From Pseudoalteromonas distincta (lineage in GTDB: Bacteria > Pseudomonadota > Gammaproteobacteria > Enterobacterales > Alteromonadaceae): a stretch of 64,000 nt of DNA. The stretch is from NCBI RefSeq assembly GCF_000814675.1, contig NZ_JWIG01000029.1, positions 310,001-374,000 of the forward strand, read 5' to 3'. A model generated the notes under the pieces. That model made no database searches. It was given only the letters and a program-made list of their open reading frames with translations, and had not been told where the DNA came from. Positions 17,957 to 27,659 of this stretch are shown in pieces. The position numbers and the translations under genes are program-made. Numbering within the stretch: the stretch's first letter is position 1; each line of letters opens with the position of its first letter.

Positions 17957-19018
17957 TTAACTCTCAGCTAGGCCTTGTAAAAACTCCAAACTTAACTTTT
18001 CTTGTGCATTAGTCTGATACGGCAACTGCTGTAAACTGTCGTACGAGAAATCGTTTATATCAAAATGGCTTATTTCACTATTCCCAAAGCTGTTACGCTC
18101 ACCTGGGCTTGGCGACATTCTTTCTATTACAAAGTCACTTAAGCGCATATCGGTAACGCCCTTAGGTAATACTGACCAATGAGCTTTTAAGTCTACGGTT
18201 TGACTCCCTTGCGTTAAGCGTTCCTTAGATACCAAATGGGCAAGTGGTGTATCACCACTATATAAATTCGCCCTAACACGATACAAACCACTTTTTATCA
18301 CCGTTAAATTAGCTGGCATAACCATGTTTTCATTTTGAGCATAAGCAATTTCAAAACCTGTTAAAGTAGCACTTGGCGGCATATATTGAATTTGCGCAAC
18401 TACGGGTACTTTTTTACCGTCAACATCGCCCTGCACATACACTTGCAAACTACGAGGGTAATCTTCATCTTCTTTAAATGTAATAATTGCCTCACCGTCA
18501 CGCGCATTGCCCGTATGGGTATTTAATACTTCCTTTGTATCAGTATTTGCAAGTTCAACGACCACTTTACCAAGCCCTTGAGCGCTTACCTTTATTGTTA
18601 TTTCTTCTGGATATACAAAACGATATTGTTTGAGACTGACCGTTAAAGCATCGCCGCTTTCACCTATGGGGCTCGACACAGGATAAAATTGATTTGGCTT
18701 TAATCGATCTTCATCTAAAGGACTTAAAGGTTGGGAATAAGGAGGAAACTTAAGTGCACTTTCGTATTGCATCACCACTTGCTGCGCTGCTTTTGTTAGG
18801 TCTTCATTAAACGCAATTTGCTTTTTTGATTGTGGTTTTTTAGCTTTAGGCACATCTATAGGGATCACTTTTACAGGCGATAAGTCAGGTGCGTTCGCGC
18901 TGTGTTTAATCTGTGGTTTTATTGGCTCAGCAACTTTATGAGCATCATTTTTACCAGTAAACCATAGCGAGAATAAAATAGTGCTAATAATTAAAGCAAC
19001 GACATAAAATTTTTTCAT
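17957..19018 (-). CDS. Unknown exported or membrane-anchored protein
   Basis: A 353-residue protein that I cannot assign to a function. The N-terminus (KKFYVVALIISTILFSLWFTG) is an uncleaved signal anchor or a long signal peptide. A proline/lysine-rich linker at 25-70 is followed by what look like two or three beta-sandwich domains at about 120-320, with GDALTVSLKQYRFVYPEEITIKVSAQG and GFEIAYAQNENMVMPANLTVIKSGLYRVRANLYSG. The pattern suggests a periplasmic immunoglobulin-like protein tethered to the inner membrane. It is a single gene bounded by the ttcA terminator and a MITE-like repeat. Confidence 0.75.
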   Translation of the reverse strand: MKKFYVVALIISTILFSLWFTGKNDAHKVAEPIKPQIKHSANAPDLSPVKVIPIDVPKAKKPQSKKQIAFNEDLTKAAQQVVMQYESALKFPPYSQPLSPLDEDRLKPNQFYPVSSPIGESGDALTVSLKQYRFVYPEEITIKVSAQGLGKVVVELANTDTKEVLNTHTGNARDGEAIITFKEDEDYPRSLQVYVQGDVDGKKVPVVAQIQYMPPSATLTGFEIAYAQNENMVMPANLTVIKSGLYRVRANLYSGDTPLAHLVSKERLTQGSQTVDLKAHWSVLPKGVTDMRLSDFVIERMSPSPGERNSFGNSEISHFDINDFSYDSLQQLPYQTNAQEKLSLEFLQGLAES

Positions 19019-19056
19019 TTTTATATTTCAATCTTTTATAAGGCGTATAGTTTTTA

Positions 19057-19217
19057 ATACCAACCTGCTTATATATGGGGTCTATTTAATGTTAAGAAAA
19101 TTACGCTAGAACTAGGCAAAAATTTTTGTATCTAGTTATTCTAAATAAAAAATTTTTAACGACGTTATAGTGGAATTTAATTCGTTAAATTGATCAAAGA
19201 TTTATGCAGATTGGTAT
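19057..19217. repeat. MITE-like repeat, short copy (161 bp)
   Basis: The element is bounded by near-perfect terminal inverted repeats: ATACCAACCTGC on the left and GCAGATTGGTAT on the right, differing at one position over 12 bases. Almost the whole sequence recurs in reverse orientation at 54514-54722, but this copy lacks a 48-base internal block. It contains no ORF and lies in an intergenic gap. No clear target duplication is seen. Confidence 0.85.
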
Positions 19218-19235
19218 AACTACGCGCCTTCTATG

Positions 19236-20306
19236 TTATGGAATCACATTATAAATAAGTGCTGATGCACTTAAATTATTTGAATCCTTAATATAACGAT
19301 ATTGTTTTTTCCAAAACCAACTACCTGTAGTTTTATCAAACGTATTAAACCCTACGTTATTACCTTCAACATTTACGTTATTCATGGCTATTGTGACATT
19401 ACCTTTACGCTGCGCGTTATGTATTTCGTTATGGCTATAACTGTCACTCATCATCATTGGATAATGATTTGGCATAAAGCTACTAACAGCATCACCTTGC
19501 GATTTTAAATGGCCATCTGTATCAATACTGCTGCTACAACTTCCAAACGAGCCAGCCGAACTTGCACCACATGAAGAGTGCGATGCTACAACCGAATCAT
19601 CATTACCTTTTAAAAATCCACCTGTTAAACCTAAATACGCATTACCATCTGCCACAAAGCGTAATCTAGGTGTACGTGCATCAGGAAATGGCGATATTTT
19701 ACGGGCATTATTCACTTTTAAATCGTGTAATACACCAACAGCTTCGGTTACATCGCTCCCTAGCCACCATTTGAGTGCTGCATCGACCGCAAAGTTCCAT
19801 GATGCGCCAGTTAAAGCACTAACTGCTACATCAGCCAGCTCACTTCCACCGCCCGCGCCTGCTAAATCAAACGTCGCAACAATATTAAGCGGCTGTAAGC
19901 CTGCGTTTTCTAACCAGTTTTCTTGGTTATCAATAATATGGCGTGCAACTAAGTCGCCTGTTGAATGTGTTACAAATACACAGCCATCACTGCATAAATT
20001 AGAGCGTGAAATTTGCTTTAACTTTGGCCACACCCAATCGGTAGCAATTTTACCTTCAATACGTTCATAAGCAGGCCAATCAATTCGCTCATCTGCACGA
20101 TTATTCCAGTACGATTGCCAATATGTTTCACCGTCATTAATTACATCACTACCCGACTTATTGGTTATTTGCGAAGTTTGTAACCCGTGAATTAATATAA
20201 TTTTGTAGTCTTTACTCGCAGCAGAAAAGCTCATTAGCATAGCAAGCCCAGCACCAATTAGGTGACTTGGTTTAATTAATGTGTGTGTGCGCTTAGTGTT
20301 GTTCAT
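19236..20306 (-). CDS. Secreted alpha/beta hydrolase (lipase-like), unknown substrate
   Basis: A 356-residue exported protein with a signal region ending near MSFSAASKD. The first strand and oxyanion segment IILIHGLQTS begin the mature protein, and FVTHSTGDLVARH contains the probable nucleophile serine, with Thr-His in place of the usual Gly-x before it (HSTGD). This elbow resembles those of secreted triacylglycerol lipases and phospholipid acyltransferases. Four cysteines cluster in SSCGASSAGSFGSCSSS, and HLKSQGDAVSSFMPNHYPMM lies before a possible catalytic histidine (SYSHNEIHN). It stands alone between a repeat and a chemotaxis gene. The hydrolase call is fairly firm; the substrate is unknown. 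Confidence 0.78.
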   Translation of the reverse strand: MNNTKRTHTLIKPSHLIGAGLAMLMSFSAASKDYKIILIHGLQTSQITNKSGSDVINDGETYWQSYWNNRADERIDWPAYERIEGKIATDWVWPKLKQISRSNLCSDGCVFVTHSTGDLVARHIIDNQENWLENAGLQPLNIVATFDLAGAGGGSELADVAVSALTGASWNFAVDAALKWWLGSDVTEAVGVLHDLKVNNARKISPFPDARTPRLRFVADGNAYLGLTGGFLKGNDDSVVASHSSCGASSAGSFGSCSSSIDTDGHLKSQGDAVSSFMPNHYPMMMSDSYSHNEIHNAQRKGNVTIAMNNVNVEGNNVGFNTFDKTTGSWFWKKQYRYIKDSNNLSASALIYNVIP

Positions 20307-20542
20307 ATAATTCCTTAATGTTGTGTACGTAATATTTTATTATCATTTAAGGTATTCATACTAGGCCTTGTCAGCCTTGGCGTTCACCAGTATTAGGAAC
20401 AAAGAACAAAAATGCAACAATTTATTATCATTTATAGGAATGAAAAAACTTATTACTTGTTATTTAATGGGTTAATAAAGAATAGTTGTTAAATTTAAAA
20501 TTATCAGGGGTGTTTCGAGTGTAATATTGGGGGGTTAGGTTG

Positions 20543-20569
20543 AGCGGGTACCGGTAAAGGTGCCCGCTT
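20543..20569. terminator. Hairpin downstream of the chemotaxis transducer gene
   Basis: A GCGGGTACC/GGTGCCCGC stem (one G-T pair) with a six-base loop, 20 bases after the minus-strand MCP gene. It lacks a clear T-run, so it may be a terminator of low strength or only an mRNA 3' stabiliser. Confidence 0.4.
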
Positions 20570-20590
20570 TAGAATAAGAACGTAACTAAT

Positions 20591-21916
20591 CTAGCCGTTA
20601 GCTTTGAGTTCACTGGTAAATTGCCCAATCGCATTAACAACTTCTTGTGCGCCTTGCTGAATTTCCTGCATCACATCACCCGACTCTTTAGATAGTGCTA
20701 AACCTTGCTCTGCTTTTTCTTTACCTTTTTCTATTACAGCCACCGTATTTTGGGTTTGTGATTGATTACGCTGTACTACTTCTACTATTTCTTCTGTTGC
20801 TTTTGATGTACGAGATGCAAGCAATCGAACCTCGTCTGCAACAACAGCAAAGCCTCGACCTTGCTCGCCAGCTCTAGCCGCTTCAATTGCGGCATTTAGT
20901 GCTAATAAATTGGTTTGCTCTGCAATACTACTAATACTTTGTACAATACTCGATATTTGTTGCGACTGCTGATCAAGCGCTGAAATTTCACTTGCAGCTT
21001 GCTCCATGTTAATAGCCAGCTCGGTCATTACTGTAACCGTATCTTGTATAACGCTCGCGCCTTGCTCTGCTTTTTTATCCGTTTGGGTTGAGGTGCTATA
21101 AGCAATTTCGGCAGCCTGAGATATCGCAATTTCTTGATTTACTTGCTCTGTAATAACTGTTGCAAACTTCATTACTTTATAAAGCTCATTCGCGTCATTT
21201 GAGATTGGGTTATATGACGCTTCTAACCATACAACATTGCCGTATTTATCAACACGCTTAAAGCGCTCCGCTATAAACTGCCCTTCTCTTAATTTAGCCC
21301 AAAACTGTTGATACTCTTGGGAATTATACTCTGAAGCTTCACAAAATGTGCGATGGTGTTTTCCTATTAATTCACTTTCTTGATAACCCATTGCTGATAA
21401 AAACTGCTCATTTGCTTTTAAAACATGGCCTTCTAAATCAAATTCAATTACAGCCATAGAGCGATATATCGCTTTGATAGTGTCGCTTTGCTCGCGGGAA
21501 GCCGTAATTGTTTTTGTAAGCACACTCCCGAATATAGAAAAATAGAGCAACTGATCTTGCTCCCCTTTTACAGGATGTACTATTAAACGTAACCATTCAG
21601 CTTTACCATCACCGCGCGCAATTTGTAATGCACCGCCCCAATGTCCTTCTTTTTTTATAGCTTGCTGTAGGCTTTTAAATTCTGAAGATTGACGAGATGA
21701 ATCAGTAATAAAATCATCAAAAGAGTTATTAGTAAGATCGTCTTCGTTGTAGCCTAAGTTTTCTAAAAACCTATCGTTGGCGTGCGAAATTCTGCCATCA
21801 TAGAGAATGTTCAGTACTAACATCTCTCGGTAAAGCCCTTCCCACACTTGTCGTAACGGATAGAGTTCTGCTTTTAAAGAGGCTATTTCATTTTGCTTAT
21901 TTTTAGAAAAAAACAT
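20591..21916 (-). CDS. Soluble PAS-PAS methyl-accepting chemotaxis protein (BdlA-like)
   Basis: A cytoplasmic chemoreceptor of about 441 residues without transmembrane helices. Two PAS domains come first, around residues 25-135 (DGRISHANDRFLENLGYNEDDL) and 145-260 (GHVLKANEQFLSAMGYQESELIGKHHRTF). They precede a signalling domain with the hairpin tip EQTNLLALNAAIEAARAGEQGRGFAVVADEVR that contacts CheA/CheW. This PAS-PAS-MCP layout matches BdlA of Pseudomonas, which links redox or c-di-GMP state to biofilm dispersal. The C-terminal methylation helix is short. I chose the ATG at 21916, preceded by AAGGAT, over an upstream TTG at 21940. Confidence 0.9.
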   Translation of the reverse strand: MFFSKNKQNEIASLKAELYPLRQVWEGLYREMLVLNILYDGRISHANDRFLENLGYNEDDLTNNSFDDFITDSSRQSSEFKSLQQAIKKEGHWGGALQIARGDGKAEWLRLIVHPVKGEQDQLLYFSIFGSVLTKTITASREQSDTIKAIYRSMAVIEFDLEGHVLKANEQFLSAMGYQESELIGKHHRTFCEASEYNSQEYQQFWAKLREGQFIAERFKRVDKYGNVVWLEASYNPISNDANELYKVMKFATVITEQVNQEIAISQAAEIAYSTSTQTDKKAEQGASVIQDTVTVMTELAINMEQAASEISALDQQSQQISSIVQSISSIAEQTNLLALNAAIEAARAGEQGRGFAVVADEVRLLASRTSKATEEIVEVVQRNQSQTQNTVAVIEKGKEKAEQGLALSKESGDVMQEIQQGAQEVVNAIGQFTSELKANG

Positions 21917-22035
21917 TAATATCCTTACTAACACATTCAATATAAAATTAATTTTAGTATAGAAGACATTTATAATAACGCGATAAATAACAAGCAGTTT
22001 GAAGCTAAATTATTAATCAAAAATACAAACTAAGC

Positions 22036-24084
22036 TTAAAATTGTAACCTTTCATATAAACCAGATGCTCTTGATACGCTCTTATTCATTGCAAGTTGCA
22101 GTACTTTTTTGTCAGCCACCAGCTCAAACTTATTTTTAGCGCGGGTTATTCCCGTATACACTAATTGCCTGTTAATACCCATGCGCGCTTGTTTTAGCGG
22201 TGGCAGTACCATAACGGTGTAACTAAACTCTGAACCTTGTGACTTATGAATAGTCATTACGTATACTTTATCGTGTGCAGGGAGTCGTGCTGGCGAAAAT
22301 GCTCGTTGATTACCTTGCTCATCAATAAATATGGCTTTGAGCTGATTACTTTCATCGGGCATTAAAATACCAATATCGCCGTTAAATAACTTAAGCTGGT
22401 AATCGTTTTGGCTCACCATAATGGGCATACCTGTATAATGATGAGTATTAGGGCTAACTGTTATTAAACCTTGCTGTTGCAATACGCGCTCTATTCGCTG
22501 ATTTAAGCTATGCACGCCGTAATCGCCCTCTCGTACCGCAGCTAAAAGCTGATAACTAGCAAAAGCAGCATGCACCTGTGCAACATCTGCACCTTGGGCA
22601 ATTAAGTTAAGGTATTTTGCATAATGACTTGCTGCACTTTTAACAAGCTTTTCAATTGGTTTTGCTACAAAGTCGTAATCTAAAATTACATCGTTAAAAC
22701 GCCCTTCAATACTTTCTTGCTCAACGTAATTTAAAATACCGGTGTTATTTGTGTTTACCGCAAGTGCGAGTTGGCCAATGCCGCTTTGTGCATCAAATCG
22801 ATAACTGTGCTGTAAAAAGGCAACGCAATCTGCGAGTTTAAATTCACTCACGCTTTGCGCTACGAGCTTAGGCTCATTATTAAAACATAAGCTATTTAGC
22901 TCATCACAGCGTGCTTGCGAGTAGCGTGGCGTTTGCCCAAGTGTTAAACCTTGGCAAAAATCACTCATCACGCTGCCGGTATCTACCGAGGCAAGCTGAT
23001 CTTTATCACCTAGGAGTATTAATCTCGCGTGCGTAGGCAATGCTTCTATTAATTTAGCCATCAGCGATAAATCAACCATACTGGCTTCGTCAATAATCAG
23101 CACATCTAAATGCAGCGGATTGCTTTTGTTATGTCTGAATTTATTAGTAAACGGTTTTACGCCCAATAAGCGATGAATAGTTTGAGCGCTTTGCGGTATC
23201 AGCGTTTTTATATCATCAGGAATCGTTGTGAGCTTATTTTTAGCGCCCAAAATAGACTCACTTAAACGTGCAGCGGCTTTACCAGTCGGTGCCACCAGCT
23301 TAATGCTAAGGGGCGCGGTTTTATAAAGTGACTGTAAAATAGCCAGTAACTTAGTCACTGTGGTAGTTTTACCTGTGCCAGGACCACCCGTGATCACGCT
23401 AAAGCCTTTGGTGGCAGCAATCGCACACGCCACTTTTTGCCAATCAGTTTCAATTGCAGAATCAGCAGGAAAATAGGTATTTAAAAGTTCTGCCAATATT
23501 TCATTATTAATATTGAGCTTTCGCTCGCTCATACTTAGTAATCTATCTGCGAGTGTTTGCTCATAACCGGCAAGGCGCGCAAAATAAAGTCGCTCTTTAA
23601 ACAGTTGCAGTGGTTTATTTTCGCCCACGCTTTCATGGTTTTGTAAATAACTAAGCGCTGTATGTACATTAAAGTCATCACTAAACGGGCTTAGCGTACT
23701 GGGTACATTGCCATCGAGTTTATTAAAGTCACTGTTGCGCAAGTTAAAAGGATTACTCCAATCAACCTCATTTAAAGTTAGGCAGCTATGCTGGCTTTGC
23801 TGCGATAAGCACAGCAATAAAATAATATAAAACAGCTCATTGTGAGTTTGCTCAATGCCATTAGCACACAGTAACTCTGCGAGCTTAACATCAACTACAC
23901 GTAGTCGGTTTTGTGCTAATAAATACTCAAGTAATGGGACTTCGATAATCGTATTATTTAACACAATGTCCTCTAATGGGGCATCTTGTGCTACATTTTT
24001 TGAAGTAAGAGGCTCTACGGCTTCATTATTAAGTGTCTCGTCTATATCGTCAAACAAGCCAGGTTGCTCATTTAAATCGCTCAT
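22036..24084 (-). CDS. recD: Exodeoxyribonuclease V subunit RecD
   Basis: RecD is the 5'-3' helicase of the RecBCD double-strand-break repair enzyme. The 682-residue protein has Walker A GGPGTGKTTTV, Walker B LIIDEASMVDLSLM, and the C-terminal motifs HKSQGSEFSYTVMVLPP and LVYTGITRAKNKFELV. The length fits the family. Its ATG overlaps the recB stop as ATGA, so it is translationally coupled as the last gene of recC-recB-recD. Confidence 0.96.
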   Translation of the reverse strand: MSDLNEQPGLFDDIDETLNNEAVEPLTSKNVAQDAPLEDIVLNNTIIEVPLLEYLLAQNRLRVVDVKLAELLCANGIEQTHNELFYIILLLCLSQQSQHSCLTLNEVDWSNPFNLRNSDFNKLDGNVPSTLSPFSDDFNVHTALSYLQNHESVGENKPLQLFKERLYFARLAGYEQTLADRLLSMSERKLNINNEILAELLNTYFPADSAIETDWQKVACAIAATKGFSVITGGPGTGKTTTVTKLLAILQSLYKTAPLSIKLVAPTGKAAARLSESILGAKNKLTTIPDDIKTLIPQSAQTIHRLLGVKPFTNKFRHNKSNPLHLDVLIIDEASMVDLSLMAKLIEALPTHARLILLGDKDQLASVDTGSVMSDFCQGLTLGQTPRYSQARCDELNSLCFNNEPKLVAQSVSEFKLADCVAFLQHSYRFDAQSGIGQLALAVNTNNTGILNYVEQESIEGRFNDVILDYDFVAKPIEKLVKSAASHYAKYLNLIAQGADVAQVHAAFASYQLLAAVREGDYGVHSLNQRIERVLQQQGLITVSPNTHHYTGMPIMVSQNDYQLKLFNGDIGILMPDESNQLKAIFIDEQGNQRAFSPARLPAHDKVYVMTIHKSQGSEFSYTVMVLPPLKQARMGINRQLVYTGITRAKNKFELVADKKVLQLAMNKSVSRASGLYERLQF

Positions 24085-27000
24085 AGCATGGCTCCTTGGC
24101 TAAATAAGCCATCTAAAATAATCACTTGTTCTTCAGTTAGCTTTTTAAAGTACACGCCTTGCCCTGCCGGCATTCCTCGTAAAAACGTGTAATACACGCC
24201 GCCTAAATGGGTTTCTATTGAGTAATCAGCTATGCGTTGTTTTAATAAACGATGCAGTGCTACGGTGTAAATTAAATACTGTAAATGATACTGATGACTG
24301 CTCATCGCTTGCTCAAGCATATCGCCTTCGTAATCAGCTGGCATACTGCCTAAATAATTAGACTTATAATCTAAAATATAATATTTGCCTTGGTAGCAAA
24401 ATATTAAATCGACAAAGCCTTTTAACAAGCCCTTTACGTGCGAAAATTCAAGCTTACTTTGCGTAAAGCCAAAATGTTTAATTAGCATTTCGTTTAGCTT
24501 TGGTGCACTTAAGCTCTCAAGTGGTAAATTAAATTCCATTTCGACTAGGCAATCTTTGGGTGTGAGCACACCCAATGAAAGAAGGCTGTTATCTAAAGAA
24601 CTGTTATCTAGGGGGCACGCAAGCACATCAAGCACCCATTTTTCAGCCACTTCTCGCCATTGCTCACCTATGTGGTATTTTTCAAGGCTGCGCTTAACTA
24701 CTTCAGATAAATTTTGCTCAGTATTAGTTGGGTGAACTATTGGGCTAGTAAAATCTATTTGTTCAAATATTTCGTGTAAACAGCTACCGGGCTTTGCCCC
24801 TTTAGGAAAACTATAAGGTGATGGTAGTTCGTCTTCTTGCACTGCAAACTCGTCTTTTTCGTGATCTTCATCACTTCGCCCTGGGGCTAATTGGTCGCTG
24901 TGCTTTTTAAAGCTCAATGCACTAAAGCTGGTTGCTCGCCAGTTACGCTCAATATTTGCCGTTACTTTATTAACACTTAACGTTTGCTGCGCACTTTCAC
25001 TGTTATTAAAACAAAGTGTTCCCTGCTCTAATAATGTTTGTGATGTAAACTGCTGATAGCTCATCGCGCTGTTAGCGTCGCAAAACTCACTTAAATGCGT
25101 GCGCCATGTTTGGCTACTGGCAAGTTCAAGCCCTGCAAATAAAACATGCCCAAGTGCACTACTTTGCATAGCCAAGCGGCTACTTTGTCCTTGCCCAATG
25201 TTATAAACACCAAGCGCACAAAAATGTACGGCGCGAGTAAGTGCTACATAAAGCAGGCGTAAATCTTCAGCTAGGCGTTCTTGTTCTGCTTTTTGCAGGG
25301 CATTTTCGTCTTTACTTAAATCGTAAACTAGCTTGCCATTATTATGATAAAGCGCTTCTTTTGTTTCGCGATAGCCACTGGCAAACGGCATAAATACCAG
25401 TGGGTATTCAAGCCCCTTTGAGGCATGCATAGTGACAATTTTAACTAAGTTGGCGTCACTTTCTAGGCGTACCTGTACTGTTTCACCGTCTTGTTGGCTT
25501 ACCTTTTGTGCAAACCATCGCAGCAAACGCAGCGTGCCTTCAAGCTCTATTTGTTTTTGCTGAAGTATTTCGCCCAAATGCCTAAAGTCCGTCAGCCAAC
25601 GCTCAACGTTATATCCCAATCCTTGCCATTTAGCGCTTAGCTGATTGTGGCTCATTAAACGCTCAAGCATTGCCATAGCGCCTTGCTTGTTCCAAATGTG
25701 GCTAAGTTGTGCAAAAAAGTTTAAGTAGTCTTGCCATTTATTTTCATCATCGGCGAGTGCGTGTATTTCGTTATAACTTAAACAAAATAGTGGACCCGCT
25801 AAAACACCGCGCAGCAATGACTCGTCATATTGACCATGCAGCGCTGTTAAAAAGTTAAGTAGGTGATGGCTAAGCTCTTGGCTAAAAACGCTCTCGCGCG
25901 ATAAATACACGCTGGCAATTTTGGCATCATCTAGCGCTTTTTTCATTATTTGTGCTTCAACACGGTCGCGCACTAATATACAAATATCGGCAGCGCTTAC
26001 AGGGGTACTGCCAATACACGCATCCCCTTGTTTTGCTTTTTCAAGCAGGGTCACTATTTTATTAGCAAAGTGAGTGGCTAAATGTGCTTGCCCTACACCT
26101 TTGTTGGTTGGTTTGTTTTTTTCGTCTGCGGCTTCATCCACAAATACATTAAATTCGAATGCGGTCGCGGGTTTGCCATCAATTAAAAAAGAGTCTTCCG
26201 CTTTTTTACCTTTAGCAGCTACTGCGTTAAAGGGGATGGCGTCGTTATAAATAAAGCTGTTAGCGTGTTTGCCAAATAAACTATTAACGCTATTGACTAT
26301 ATCTGTGCTTGAGCGAAAGTTAGTACCCAGCGTAAATTGCTGATCAGTCTGTACAGCTTCTTTTGCGCCAATATACGTAAAAATATCTGCGCCCCTAAAG
26401 CCATAAATAGCCTGCTTGGGGTCGCCTATCATGGCAAGCGTGGTATTTTGTTGCCCATAAATTTTACTAAAAATACCGTACTGAATCGGATCGGTATCTT
26501 GGAATTCATCAATCATGGCAACCGGAAATAACTGCGCAATTTTGTGCGCTAGTACGTCGCCTTGCTCGTTATTAAGCGCACTATGTAAATTGGTCAATAA
26601 GTCATCTGGGGTGATCACGCTTTGCTCTTGCTTGCGCTTAACTATTGCGGCTTTTACCCAGCGTGCTGCATGTTGTACAACCGCTATTTTGAGCCCTTGG
26701 TTTATGGTGTTGTTAAGGGCGGCAAGCTCGTCAAACTGACTCAGTAATGGATGCACAAATAATGGCTGATTTTTTTTATAATTGCTCACATCGCTTAGGT
26801 TTTCTGTACTCCACACTTCAAACGAATACTTGCTAGTGCCAAATTCAAAAAACAAATCGCCGCCTAAACAAAATGCTTCAAGCGCACCAAGGCTGCCTTT
26901 TCGTGCTGGCGTTTTGGACCCGCTTAAACCCGAGCCTTTAATAGCACCGATAAACTCTTGCTCTAACACCGCTTTTTTAAATGCAGGCACACGGGTTATG

Positions 27001-27659
27001 TACTCGTCACGGGCTTTCCATACATCATCTAAATTTATTTGTGGTGTAATGTGCGCATTAGCTTTGTTTAAAATGCTCGCCACTTGAGCAAATAAAGACT
27101 CTGGTGCGGCAAATACATCTAAAATAGCATCGGTGCGTTCTTTATTAAGTGGGTATACAAACGCACGCCAAAAATCTTTAATAGTTTCGAGTAATATGTC
27201 GCGCTCATCTAAAATAAATTCGAGATTAAACGCCACACCCGACTCAAACGCATGTTGTTTTAGCATCCGCTGACAAAAGCCATGAATAGTAAAAATAGCG
27301 GCTTCGTCCATTGATTTAGCAGCTGCATCGAGCAAATCAAACGCGCGGTGCTTATCATCAATTTTGGCAATTACGCCTTCAATGAGTTCGTCGTTTGGGT
27401 CTTGCCCAAGCAATGCGTCGCGCGCAGCAATAATTCGGCTACGTACGCGGTCTTTAATTTCTTGAGTGGCAGCGTCGGTAAAGGTTACGACCAAAATTTG
27501 CTCAACACTGAGCGGCGTATTTAACTCACCTTCTATTTGCATACCTAGTAAGTAACGTAAATACAGCCCCGTAATTGTATAAGTTTTACCAGTACCCGCA
27601 CTGGCTTCTATTAAGCTTTGACCAATGAGCGGCATAGTAAGAGGATTAAGCGCTTGCAT
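24081..27659 (-). CDS. recB: Exodeoxyribonuclease V subunit RecB
   Basis: RecB carries the 3'-5' helicase and the only nuclease site of RecBCD. The 1192-residue protein has Walker A EASAGTGKTYTITGLYLR at its start, DEFQDTDPIQYGIF (motif II), TMHASKGLEYPLVFMP, the RLLYVALTRAVHF motif, and a C-terminal nuclease domain with GFVDLIFCYQGKYYILDYKSN (catalytic D and DYK). I chose the ATG at 27659, which has AAGGAGAG six bases upstream and overlaps the recC end by 14 bases. Confidence 0.96.
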   Translation of the reverse strand: MQALNPLTMPLIGQSLIEASAGTGKTYTITGLYLRYLLGMQIEGELNTPLSVEQILVVTFTDAATQEIKDRVRSRIIAARDALLGQDPNDELIEGVIAKIDDKHRAFDLLDAAAKSMDEAAIFTIHGFCQRMLKQHAFESGVAFNLEFILDERDILLETIKDFWRAFVYPLNKERTDAILDVFAAPESLFAQVASILNKANAHITPQINLDDVWKARDEYITRVPAFKKAVLEQEFIGAIKGSGLSGSKTPARKGSLGALEAFCLGGDLFFEFGTSKYSFEVWSTENLSDVSNYKKNQPLFVHPLLSQFDELAALNNTINQGLKIAVVQHAARWVKAAIVKRKQEQSVITPDDLLTNLHSALNNEQGDVLAHKIAQLFPVAMIDEFQDTDPIQYGIFSKIYGQQNTTLAMIGDPKQAIYGFRGADIFTYIGAKEAVQTDQQFTLGTNFRSSTDIVNSVNSLFGKHANSFIYNDAIPFNAVAAKGKKAEDSFLIDGKPATAFEFNVFVDEAADEKNKPTNKGVGQAHLATHFANKIVTLLEKAKQGDACIGSTPVSAADICILVRDRVEAQIMKKALDDAKIASVYLSRESVFSQELSHHLLNFLTALHGQYDESLLRGVLAGPLFCLSYNEIHALADDENKWQDYLNFFAQLSHIWNKQGAMAMLERLMSHNQLSAKWQGLGYNVERWLTDFRHLGEILQQKQIELEGTLRLLRWFAQKVSQQDGETVQVRLESDANLVKIVTMHASKGLEYPLVFMPFASGYRETKEALYHNNGKLVYDLSKDENALQKAEQERLAEDLRLLYVALTRAVHFCALGVYNIGQGQSSRLAMQSSALGHVLFAGLELASSQTWRTHLSEFCDANSAMSYQQFTSQTLLEQGTLCFNNSESAQQTLSVNKVTANIERNWRATSFSALSFKKHSDQLAPGRSDEDHEKDEFAVQEDELPSPYSFPKGAKPGSCLHEIFEQIDFTSPIVHPTNTEQNLSEVVKRSLEKYHIGEQWREVAEKWVLDVLACPLDNSSLDNSLLSLGVLTPKDCLVEMEFNLPLESLSAPKLNEMLIKHFGFTQSKLEFSHVKGLLKGFVDLIFCYQGKYYILDYKSNYLGSMPADYEGDMLEQAMSSHQYHLQYLIYTVALHRLLKQRIADYSIETHLGGVYYTFLRGMPAGQGVYFKKLTEEQVIILDGLFSQGAML

